Origin: Lachnospiraceae bacterium
Lineage (GTDB): Bacteria > Bacillota > Clostridia > Lachnospirales > Lachnospiraceae
Assembly: GCA_024680055.1 (NCBI GenBank)
Contig: JAILCP010000099.1
Span: forward strand, 1-38,918
Length of the DNA: 38,918 bases
Direction of reading: 5' to 3'
The position numbers and the translations under genes were made by a program. The notes beneath the pieces are model-generated. The model did not search any database. It had not been told where the DNA came from and saw only the letters and a list, made by a program, of their open reading frames with translations. Position 1 is the first letter of the stretch, and each line of letters begins with the position of its first letter. Shown piece by piece: positions 32,813 through 38,918 of the stretch.

Positions 32813-32841
32813 TTGCATTTTTTTGTCTAATGAAATATAGT
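32813..32841 (+). promoter_or_regulatory. Promoter for reverse rubrerythrin
   Basis: TTGCAT (32813-32818), 17-base spacer, TATAGT (32836-32841). The roughly 55-base leader contains a small GTCCC/GGGAC hairpin (32857-32872). No obvious PerR box was found. Confidence 0.6.
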
Positions 32842-32902
32842 TAACTTACAGATATGGTCCCAATGGTGGGACAACCTTTTATGGGAAAGGAGATAAAAGA
32901 TT

Positions 32903-33448
32903 ATGGCGAAATATGTATGTAGTGTATGTGGATATGTTCACGAAGGTGACGAGCCACCAGCAGAATGCCCAACATGTCACGTTGGACCGGAGAAATTTAT
33001 CAAACAGGAAGAAGGAAAACGCGAATGGGCATGTGAACACGTAGTTGGTGTTGCAAAAGGTGCCCGTGAAGATATTATTGCTGACCTTCGCTCCAATTTT
33101 GAGGGAGAGTGTTCTGAAGTTGGTATGTACCTTGCAATGGCAAGAGTAGCTCACAGAGAAGGCTATCCTGAAGTTGGTATGTACTACGAGAAAGCTGCTT
33201 ATGAAGAGGCTGAGCATGCAGCTAAATTTGCTGAATTATTAGGAGAGGTTGTTACCGATTCCACCAAGAAGAATTTGGAAATGCGTGTAGAAGCTGAATG
33301 CGGTGCTACCGCCGGTAAATTCGACCTTGCAAAACGTGCAAAGGCTCTTGACCTTGATGCAATCCATGACACCGTTCATGAAATGGCGAAGGACGAGGCA
33401 AGACACGGTAAAGCTTTTGAAGGTTTACTGAATCGCTATTTTAAGTAG
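32903..33448 (+). CDS. Reverse rubrerythrin (rubredoxin domain N-terminal)
   Basis: A 181-residue non-haem iron protein for peroxide and oxygen detoxification in anaerobes. The order is reversed from classic rubrerythrin. A rubredoxin-like Fe(Cys)4 site comes first (C6, C9, C22, C25). A ferritin-like four-helix diiron domain follows, with helices carrying [32 protein letters not shown] and [13 protein letters not shown]. It uses NAD(P)H-derived electrons to reduce hydrogen peroxide to water. A strong GGAAAGGAG site, own promoter and own terminator indicate a single-gene, probably highly expressed unit. Confidence 0.94.
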   Translation: MAKYVCSVCGYVHEGDEPPAECPTCHVGPEKFIKQEEGKREWACEHVVGVAKGAREDIIADLRSNFEGECSEVGMYLAMARVAHREGYPEVGMYYEKAAYEEAEHAAKFAELLGEVVTDSTKKNLEMRVEAECGATAGKFDLAKRAKALDLDAIHDTVHEMAKDEARHGKAFEGLLNRYFK

Positions 33449-33473
33449 ATTTAACGCTTAAACAATTAAAAGG

Positions 33474-33513
33474 GCGTGTGAAAAAACGAAAGTTTTTTCA
33501 TGCGTTCTTTTTT
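33474..33513 (+). terminator. Terminator after reverse rubrerythrin
   Basis: A hairpin of GCGTGTGAAAAAAC with GTTTTTTCATGCG (33474-33505; several G-T pairs, GAAA loop), followed by CTTTTTT. Confidence 0.8.
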
Positions 33514-33625
33514 CATTTGTACAATTGGCATCGGAAGGGTGTTTGGGTGATTTATTGGCTGCTTTCGGTTGACTCCTTCTAGCAATTCCTCGATTGGAAT
33601 CATCCGGTCAGATAACTGATAACTA

Positions 33626-34345
33626 TTATTCATCCTCCTTGGGATTTCTCAACTCCTCCATAAATCCTGCCGTAATTATTCCTGCAGGCATGGCAACCAC
33701 CGCAATTCCCACAAAGGAGGAGACCATGGTCAACGCCTGGCCCACCATGGTTACCGGATAAATGTCTCCGTACCCCACCGTTGTAAGAGATACAGTTGCC
33801 CAGTATACTGCATGAAAATAATCGCCAAAGGTGGCCGGTTCCACATTTAACCCGATTAATCCAACAATGAGTACATAAAGAACAGCCACACCAAAAACGG
33901 TGACAAGGGATTCCTTTTCTTTGTTAAATACTTTTGTAAAAAGTTGTATGCTGGGTGAATAACGGATTGCCTTAAACACGCGAAGTACGCGGAAAGTTTT
34001 TAGCAATCGGAAGATTTTTAATAGTCTCCAGGTTTTGCTTAACAAGGATAAAGACGGTAAAATGGATAACAAATCAATCAGCGCCATCGGCGTGACAGGG
34101 TAGATCGCAAATGATTTCAGCCCTCTGTTCAACTTAAAATCTGCTGTTACCAACCGTAATATATAATCAATAACAAAAATAATTACCGTAATTCCATCAA
34201 TCCAGTAAAACACCGGGTACTGCTTTACCATAGCCAGTGGAATGATACTTGCAATAATGGTTAGTATCATAAAAAAATCATAGGCATCATGTACTTTATT
34301 GGTTTCGTCGTTTCCATCAATTACTTCATATAATTTCTTCCTCAA
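33626..34345 (-). CDS. Voltage-gated-type potassium channel (ion transporter)
   Basis: A 239-residue six-helix channel. Membrane segments run from about 22 to 225, S4 carries regularly spaced Arg/Lys (106-128: RLLKIFRLLKTFRVLRVFKA), and the pore has the K+ selectivity filter TTVGYGD (188-194). No cytoplasmic RCK domain follows, so gating is by voltage or another cue. The start is TTG at 34345, chosen because AGGAG lies eight bases upstream. It stands alone between a terminator upstream and no clear terminator downstream. Confidence 0.92.
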   Translation of the reverse strand: MRKKLYEVIDGNDETNKVHDAYDFFMILTIIASIIPLAMVKQYPVFYWIDGITVIIFVIDYILRLVTADFKLNRGLKSFAIYPVTPMALIDLLSILPSLSLLSKTWRLLKIFRLLKTFRVLRVFKAIRYSPSIQLFTKVFNKEKESLVTVFGVAVLYVLIVGLIGLNVEPATFGDYFHAVYWATVSLTTVGYGDIYPVTMVGQALTMVSSFVGIAVVAMPAGIITAGFMEELRNPKEDE

Positions 34346-34390
34346 AATCGTTGCTCCTTCGTTTTATTCTTTTTCCAATTATATCATGAA

Positions 34391-34430
34391 TAAAAAGAAA
34401 AAGAGTAGCAAACCGGGATTTGCTACTCTT
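34391..34430 (-). terminator. Terminator after the desulfurase-DCCP-DUF3343 operon
   Basis: A 12-bp perfect stem (34401-34412 with 34419-34430), six-base loop, then TTTCTTTTTA on the minus strand. Confidence 0.88.
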
Positions 34431-34443
34431 GTCGTTATTTACT

Positions 34444-34716
34444 TTAACAATATTTATCTCGTTTAGATACCATCTGCCCACAAAGAGGCACAATATCATA
34501 GTACTCTGCCTGGTTCTCTTCAATGCAGGCTTTTGCCGCATCAATGACCTCAGGATCTAATACCAGGGATACACCACAGGATAACTCACCCTGAATGGCA
34601 CGCGGTGCCGGGGCAATTCGGTTATCAATATGGTTGGCATCTAACAATTCATGTAAGGCCATTCCATGTTCGTAATTTCGAAATAGAATATAATAACGTT
34701 CCTTACTACTTTTCAT
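34444..34716 (-). CDS. DUF3343 protein (putative S/Se carrier-like)
   Basis: A 90-residue protein of the DUF3343 family, described as a putative sulfur/selenium carrier-like domain. It has four cysteines (C47, C64, C79 and the very last residue C90); C47 in GELSCGVSL occupies a conserved-looking loop. The ATG is inside the end of the upstream reductase-family gene (11-base overlap), with GGAGA six bases before it, so it is translationally coupled. Being in one operon with a cysteine desulfurase suggests it receives a persulfide or selenide, which is inference. No selD or yedF is in the window. Confidence 0.83.
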   Translation of the reverse strand: MKSSKERYYILFRNYEHGMALHELLDANHIDNRIAPAPRAIQGELSCGVSLVLDPEVIDAAKACIEENQAEYYDIVPLCGQMVSKRDKYC

Positions 34717-35983
34717 TTAACATCTCCACAAATGCACCGATTCTGGTTCTTAACTGTTCTGCATCGGTATCTGCATAATCAGTTTCAAGGGTAAGTACCG
34801 GAATGCCTGCCTCTTTTAATGCACGAGATACACTGTATTTTTCTGTGTCATAGAGACAGCAGAACTTCAGGCTGCAATCAATAATACCATCTACCTGGTA
34901 CTCTTTTGCAAGACGGATAATATCATCAATACGTCCGGTATTTGGTGTGAAGCAAGCACAGTTGGTCTTCATATAACGCTCAGAAAGAGCCATGAACTGC
35001 TCATCCAATGTGGTCTTTGTCTCATCAACCAGATTTTCGAAATATCTGGTTCCTGTACACATCTCTTCACATACAACCACTGCACCGCTGGTTTCAATAA
35101 TATTATGCAACTTCCAGTTCGGAACTGCAAGAGGTGTTCCTGTAACTAAAATTCTCTTTGTTCCCTCAGAAACAACACTGACACCATCTTTGATTCTCTG
35201 CTCCAATTCATCTGCTAATTTGTTACACATCTGTGCACATCTTGCAGGATCATCAAAGAAGGAAATCTGTGTCATAAGAAGTGCGTCACGTCCGGAGATT
35301 GGCAGACATTTGCTCTTTCTTGCATCGTATACACGCTGCATAGCCTTTCTCTTTTCGTTAATTAATTTGATAGCATCGGAAAGCTTTTCAGGAGTTAATT
35401 TGTTTCCTGTGATTTCCTCTACTTTTGCTGCAAAATCTTTAATTTCATCTTTCCATTTTAAGATGTCCTTCTCGCGTTTCATCTGCGGTACGTCCATAAC
35501 GTACATTGGAACATCTTCCCCTAAAATTTCATAAGCTTTCTTTTTACCATCGCAGGTTGTTTCTCCCACATAAACGTCTGCGATACGGAAAAATGGACAT
35601 GTTTTACCAAGTCTTGCACCTACGGATGCTTTGATTAACGGGCAGGTATTTGCAGGAAGCACTGCTTCTCCATCCGGTACCCAGAACTGGGAACCGCCGC
35701 AAAGTCCGGTAACAATTCCGTTGGCTGCAACTACCACTTCATCCGGAACGTATACACAGAAGGTTCCGAATACTTTTCTTCCTTTTTTCTGTTCTTCAAT
35801 TAACTCCGCAGGTCTGATTCCATGAACCTCTGAAATTACCATATCCCAGAAATCCATTGCCTTTGGTCTGTTTTCCTGTGTTAAAAACACATCTCCCACT
35901 GCTGTCGGAAGTACCTGGCACAAATTGTCATGCGCCTCCAGGTCCATTCCGATCTCTTCCCACATTTTCTCGTAATTAGACAT
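34706..35983 (-). CDS. 2-hydroxyacyl-CoA dehydratase-family / double-cubane cluster protein (YjiM-like)
   Basis: A 425-residue member of the HgdB/BcrC/YjiM superfamily, which holds iron-sulfur clusters including the double-cubane [8Fe-9S] cluster in DCCP proteins. Cysteines typical of cluster sites are C76, C95 (LCGGSQF), C114 (NTCPLIK), C129 (KTCPFF), C144 (TTCDGK), and later CACFTPN and DCSLKFCCLYDTEK. The family does ATP-driven low-potential reductions with an ASKHA activator ATPase (YjiL/HgdC). No such ATPase is adjacent, which is unusual. A strong GGAGGA site precedes the ATG. The gene lies 24 bases after the desulfurase stop. The substrate is unknown. Confidence 0.87.
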   Translation of the reverse strand: MSNYEKMWEEIGMDLEAHDNLCQVLPTAVGDVFLTQENRPKAMDFWDMVISEVHGIRPAELIEEQKKGRKVFGTFCVYVPDEVVVAANGIVTGLCGGSQFWVPDGEAVLPANTCPLIKASVGARLGKTCPFFRIADVYVGETTCDGKKKAYEILGEDVPMYVMDVPQMKREKDILKWKDEIKDFAAKVEEITGNKLTPEKLSDAIKLINEKRKAMQRVYDARKSKCLPISGRDALLMTQISFFDDPARCAQMCNKLADELEQRIKDGVSVVSEGTKRILVTGTPLAVPNWKLHNIIETSGAVVVCEEMCTGTRYFENLVDETKTTLDEQFMALSERYMKTNCACFTPNTGRIDDIIRLAKEYQVDGIIDCSLKFCCLYDTEKYSVSRALKEAGIPVLTLETDYADTDAEQLRTRIGAFVEMLNEK

Positions 35984-36007
35984 CTTTTATCCTCCATAGA
36001 AAAATAT

Positions 36008-37144
36008 TTATTCCTCCGCAAGCTCCTTAATTGCAGCAATTGCGGCATCAATCTCCTCTTCCTCATTGAACCAGGAAAAACTAAAGCGTACTGCCCCCTG
36101 TTCCGTGGTTTTCAATGCCTGGTGCATTCTTGGAGCACAGTGCGCTCCTGCACGAATCGCCATGTCATAATCTTCTGACAGCGCATCTGCCACCATAGCG
36201 GAATCATAATCTCTGATGTTTAAGGCAACTACTCCGGTGTGCTGTTTTGCGGTCATATCGCTGTACACTTTTACCCCTTCCACATCCTTGATTCCGTTAT
36301 AAAATCGCATGGCCAAACGATTTTCTTTTTCTTCTATCTTATCTCTTCCCACTTCTTCAATATAATTCAATGCTGCGTATAAGCCTGCAATTCCGTGTCC
36401 GTTCAAGGTTCCTGCCTCAAGACGTGTCGGATAGTCCCTTGGCTGCTCTTTGTCATAGGAATGTACGCCGCTTCCGCCGCACTTAAATACTTCTACTTCC
36501 ACACCTTCTCTGATGCACATTCCACCGGTACCCTGCGGTCCCATTAACCCTTTGTGTCCGGTAAAACATAAGATGTCAATGTTCATCTTTTCCATATCAA
36601 TAGGTAAAACTCCTGCAGTCTGTGACGCATCCACGATAAAAAGTAATCCGTGCTTTTTACAAATGGCTCCCACGCCTTCGATATCAACCACGTTTCCTGT
36701 CAAATTCGATGCATGAGTACAAACAATTGCCTGAGTCTTTGGTGTAATCAAGGCTTCAAACTGCTCCGGTTTCACCACACCTTTTTCCCCTGCTTCCACA
36801 AAAGAAAGACTTACTCCTCTTTCTTTCTCCATTAGATACAATGGTCGTAAAACAGAGTTGTGCTCCATTTCCGTTGTGATTACGTGAGCACCTTCCTTAA
36901 TGGTTCCACGAATGGCAATATTTAAGCTTTCTGTTGCATTCATGGTTAAAATCACATGATCTGCTCTATTGCAATGAAACATCTTTGCAAGTTTCTCCCT
37001 TGTGTGAAATACCACTCTGGATGCGGATAGTGATGTTCCATGAGCACCCCTTGAGGCATTTCCCATAGACTTCATTGCTTCACACACTGCGTCGATGACA
37101 CATTGTGGTTTTACCTTTGTTGTTGCTGCATTATCAAAATACAT
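36008..37144 (-). CDS. Cysteine desulfurase (class V PLP enzyme, NifS/EF2568-like)
   Basis: A 378-residue PLP enzyme. It begins MYFDNAATTKVKP, has the PLP-phosphate loop TMNATESLNIAI, THASNLTGN, VDASQTAG and the PLP-lysine in TGHKGLMGPQG (Lys198). The active-site loop AGAHCAPRMHQ bears Cys336. It takes sulfur (or selenium) from cysteine to form an enzyme persulfide. It resembles the EF2568-type group noted near selenium genes. I prefer the ATG at 37144: GAGGGGG lies seven bases before it, while the in-frame ATG at 37150 abuts the ribosome site; a 380-residue form is possible. First gene of the desulfurase-DCCP-DUF3343 operon, with its own promoter. Confidence 0.9.
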   Translation of the reverse strand: MYFDNAATTKVKPQCVIDAVCEAMKSMGNASRGAHGTSLSASRVVFHTREKLAKMFHCNRADHVILTMNATESLNIAIRGTIKEGAHVITTEMEHNSVLRPLYLMEKERGVSLSFVEAGEKGVVKPEQFEALITPKTQAIVCTHASNLTGNVVDIEGVGAICKKHGLLFIVDASQTAGVLPIDMEKMNIDILCFTGHKGLMGPQGTGGMCIREGVEVEVFKCGGSGVHSYDKEQPRDYPTRLEAGTLNGHGIAGLYAALNYIEEVGRDKIEEKENRLAMRFYNGIKDVEGVKVYSDMTAKQHTGVVALNIRDYDSAMVADALSEDYDMAIRAGAHCAPRMHQALKTTEQGAVRFSFSWFNEEEEIDAAIAAIKELAEE

Positions 37145-37192
37145 TTCCATCCCCCTCTTATCCGCATTTTATTTTTTTTAACTGCTTCTTTT

Positions 37193-37221
37193 AGCATACT
37201 ATTTAACCCACCAAATCGCAA
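37193..37221 (-). promoter_or_regulatory. Promoter for the desulfurase operon
   Basis: TTGCGA (37216-37221, minus), 17-base spacer, TATGCT (37193-37198), about 45 bases upstream of the desulfurase ATG. I did not find a recognisable IscR or similar operator. Confidence 0.5.
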
Positions 37222-37283
37222 GAATATCATTATGAATTCTAATCTTTTTATTAATACTGTTTATGTATTAAATTTTTTTGCAT

Positions 37284-37313
37284 AAAAAAACCTTTGGCTT
37301 ATTTCCAAAGGTT
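37284..37313 (-). terminator. Terminator after the ABC membrane gene
   Basis: A 9-bp perfect stem AACCTTTGG (37289-37297) with CCAAAGGTT (37305-37313), seven-base loop, five further T on the minus strand. Confidence 0.9.
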
Positions 37314-37329
37314 CTCTAACATACTTTTT

Positions 37330-37917
37330 CTATATAAGATAATTTTTTCTAATTCTCTTTAAGCAAAAATCCATTAAAAACAGTGCGGTTATCACTGCTG
37401 CAATGGCAATCACCGGCGTTGCAACCGGAAGATAAATATCGATGGCAAACACCATGGCCAAATAAATTAACGCCGCGGCCACACAGCTAATCATGGCCCA
37501 GGTCACCTCCGTTACATGTCGTACCATGAGACTTCCCGCATACATACTCAAAAGCCCTGCCATGCAGGTAGCTATATTGATCAAAGAAAATCCCCCTGCC
37601 AACACTATGGTAAAAACCACAATCCAAAAGGCCTTCTGTAAAATATCCACGAAAAACACATTCCGAAAATACTCCATTGCCCTTGGAGATGATTTGATAT
37701 AATCAATACTTGCTTCCTCTTTGGTGCAAAGGCTTCCGATTCCGTAATAATCAAGCATCACTGCAGCTGCTACGTACAAAAAAGGCATCAACAGCTGTGT
37801 TAAAATCTGATAGCCCGCCACCAATCGCAATATGACCAGAATCATTGGCACAATCCATAAAGACAAATGCCTTATACTGGCCGGCAAAAATGTAAGATAG
37901 TTCTTAAATACTTTCAT
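37330..37917 (-). CDS. Hypothetical membrane protein, partner of the ABC ATPase
   Basis: A 195-residue hydrophobic protein with about five to six membrane segments (about 18-36, 42-56, 94-115, 118-130, 138-155, 163-183). I do not recognise a family. It starts two bases after the ABC ATPase stop, so it is most likely the membrane half of that exporter-type system. At this size it would have to dimerise or use another subunit. The substrate is unknown. A strong terminator closes the pair. Confidence 0.7.
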   Translation of the reverse strand: MKVFKNYLTFLPASIRHLSLWIVPMILVILRLVAGYQILTQLLMPFLYVAAAVMLDYYGIGSLCTKEEASIDYIKSSPRAMEYFRNVFFVDILQKAFWIVVFTIVLAGGFSLINIATCMAGLLSMYAGSLMVRHVTEVTWAMISCVAAALIYLAMVFAIDIYLPVATPVIAIAAVITALFLMDFCLKRIRKNYLI

Positions 37918-37919
37918 TT

Positions 37920-38615
37920 CTAGTTCTCCATATCCTTTAAATATCCGTTTTTCACAACTTTACCCTGTTCCAATAGAATCTCATAGTCGGTGATTTCTTC
38001 CATATCGGTTAAATATCCCGCCGTGTAGATTACGCTGTTTTGCCCGTTGCCTTCTTTGATATAATCCTTCAACAACGCTCGCAACACTTGTCGCATTCCA
38101 CTGTCAAAGTGGGCCATTGGCTCATCCAGCAGCAAAAGTCTTGTATCCCTTGCCAAAACTGCGCTGAAAGCAATTTTTACCCGGTCTCCATCAGAGTAGT
38201 CCGCCAATTTTTTTGCAAAAAATGTTCTGGTGTCTTTGGTTACTTGTAGCTCATCGCACAGTTTATCAAATCGATTCCGTTTAAATGTGCGAAATAACAT
38301 TTCACTGGCCTCTCCCACCTGTTGATAGGTCCAGTTTACAGGAAAGTAATGGGATAATTCCACATATCCTACCTGGTCCCTTAAAGGACAGGATTTATTC
38401 TCTCTTTCCATATCCGTATATTGGTCAAAAAATGTAATCTCCCCTTCATATCCAAGGCTAATCCCCGCAAGGGTTTTCAATAGCAGGGTTTTGCCGGCTC
38501 CGCTTTTTCCCGTGATTGCTGTAATACAGCCTCCCGGAATTTGCAACTGTGGAATATCCAGAGATATTTCATTGGTTTTTCTTTTCAAATTTGTGATTTT
38601 AATTGCCTCTGCCAT
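37920..38615 (-). CDS. ABC transporter ATP-binding protein
   Basis: A 231-residue ABC ATPase. Walker A is GKSGAGKT (36-43), Walker B RLLLLDEP (159-166) with the catalytic Glu, followed by a D-loop-like AHFD. The signature motif is ADYSDGDRVKIA (138-149), where YSDGD replaces the usual LSGGQ, an uncommon variant. No membrane domain is fused; the next gene encodes a six-helix protein, together forming a small exporter or a regulatory complex. A GGAGG site precedes the ATG. The cargo is unknown. Confidence 0.88.
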   Translation of the reverse strand: MAEAIKITNLKRKTNEISLDIPQLQIPGGCITAITGKSGAGKTLLLKTLAGISLGYEGEITFFDQYTDMERENKSCPLRDQVGYVELSHYFPVNWTYQQVGEASEMLFRTFKRNRFDKLCDELQVTKDTRTFFAKKLADYSDGDRVKIAFSAVLARDTRLLLLDEPMAHFDSGMRQVLRALLKDYIKEGNGQNSVIYTAGYLTDMEEITDYEILLEQGKVVKNGYLKDMEN

Positions 38616-38638
38616 GGTTTTTCCTCCGTACTCCTTCT

Positions 38639-38644
38639 ATTATA
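38639..38644 (-). promoter_or_regulatory. Likely -10 element for the ABC pair
   Basis: TATAAT on the minus strand 24 bases upstream of the ATPase ATG, with a weak TTTAAA at -35 spacing (17 bases). Confidence 0.4.
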
Positions 38645-38662
38645 TACATTTCAGGAAACGAT

Positions 38663-38706
38663 TTAAAGTGAAAAGTCATCGGGGACAATATCCTCGATGA
38701 CTTTTC
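38663..38706 (-). terminator. Terminator after the oligopeptide ABC ATPase gene
   Basis: A 12-bp stem GAAAAGTCATCG (38670-38681) with CGATGACTTTTC (38695-38706), extended by GG/CC pairs around an A-C mismatch; the T tract on the minus strand is short and interrupted. Confidence 0.7.
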
Positions 38707-38737
38707 CTTATATATCTCTTATCCACATAATTTGTCT

Positions 38738-38918
38738 CTATGCTTTTTCCTCCATCAAATGGCATGCCACCTTATGACCCGGTTTAATCTCCCGTAACTG
38801 TGGCATCTCATTAAAGCATCTCTCTGTTGCATACTGACATCTTCCTGCAAATCGACATGCATTCTTTGGATTGATCGGTGATGGAATTTCTCCCTTGATC
38901 GGTATTCTGGTGTTGGTC
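38738..38918 (-). CDS. Oligopeptide/dipeptide ABC transporter ATP-binding protein, C-terminal end
   Basis: Only the last 59 residues are in the window; the gene continues beyond base 38918. The segment GEIPSPINPKNACRFAGRC, then QYATERC, and GHKVACHL is the C-terminal oligopeptide-binding-protein domain that ends DppD/DppF/OppD/OppF ATPases, with its cysteines in the usual CxFxxRC and ERC positions. The gene is probably the last of a peptide uptake operon, since a terminator follows. Confidence 0.87.
   Translation of the reverse strand, partial: TNTRIPIKGEIPSPINPKNACRFAGRCQYATERCFNEMPQLREIKPGHKVACHLMEEKA

Noticed and set aside
34992-35534. 180-codon antisense frame opposite the DCCP-like gene
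   Set aside because: The opposite strand encodes a full, recognisable protein; the frame has no recognised domain or translation signals.

Overview
The window looks like the chromosome of an anaerobic, low-to-mid GC Firmicute, most likely a Clostridia member of the Lachnospiraceae type. This rests on gene content (split transketolase, reverse-type rubrerythrin, a two-component SPFH/NfeD pair, DUF1846, a double-cubane-type dehydratase-family reductase, a Gram-positive-length PGI), on a large SRP RNA of the Bacillus/Clostridium kind, on a glmS ribozyme, and on strong AGGAGG ribosome sites. It is an inference from protein character; no database search was possible. No phage, transposase, integrase or CRISPR array is visible. 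The coding is dense and the window reads as core chromosome.

Layout. Bases 1-4500 (minus strand): the end of a birA - small hypothetical - coaX operon, an NfeD/SPFH membrane pair, and a secreted SH3/SleB-type cell-wall hydrolase with a good promoter. Bases 4517-7041: pgi (minus) divergent from a stand-alone murG-like gene (plus). Bases 7264-11610 (minus): dnaX - ebfC - recR - transketolase N - transketolase C. A tRNA-Ser(CGA) with its own promoter and terminator follows on the plus strand. Bases 11889-15411 (minus): patatin-like lipase, endonuclease IV and a Na/Pi cotransporter. Bases 15599-24455 (plus): a hybrid sensor kinase with two solute-binding-type sensor domains, an HD phosphohydrolase, adenine deaminase, undecaprenyl-pyrophosphate phosphatase, a short formate/nitrite-family channel, and glmS behind a glmS ribozyme.

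Bases 24456-24915 hold the most unusual sequence: six copies of a ~73-bp tandem unit, giving 11 alternating AGGTGGCT / AGCCACC words that can form terminator-like hairpins in two mutually exclusive registers. They sit between the convergent glmS and DUF1846/carB transcription units. Then come DUF1846 and carB (minus, no carA beside it), the SRP RNA (minus), a membrane-anchored XRE regulator and tadA (minus), a divergent NrdG2-type activase plus GNAT, and reverse rubrerythrin.

The last part (minus strand) has a voltage-gated-type K+ channel and a three-gene operon of cysteine desulfurase - double-cubane/2-hydroxyacyl-CoA-dehydratase-family protein - DUF3343 (a putative S/Se carrier). It ends with a small ABC ATPase plus membrane partner and the C-terminus of an oligopeptide ABC ATPase. 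Functionally the window is weighted to cell-envelope precursor supply (glmS, murG-like, uppP, SleB-like hydrolase), DNA replication/repair (dnaX, recR, nfo), nucleotide metabolism (ade, HD, carB, nrdG) and oxygen/metal-sulfur biology (rubrerythrin, desulfurase/DCCP/DUF3343). The best candidates for something under-described are the 73-bp hairpin array and the desulfurase-DCCP-DUF3343 operon.
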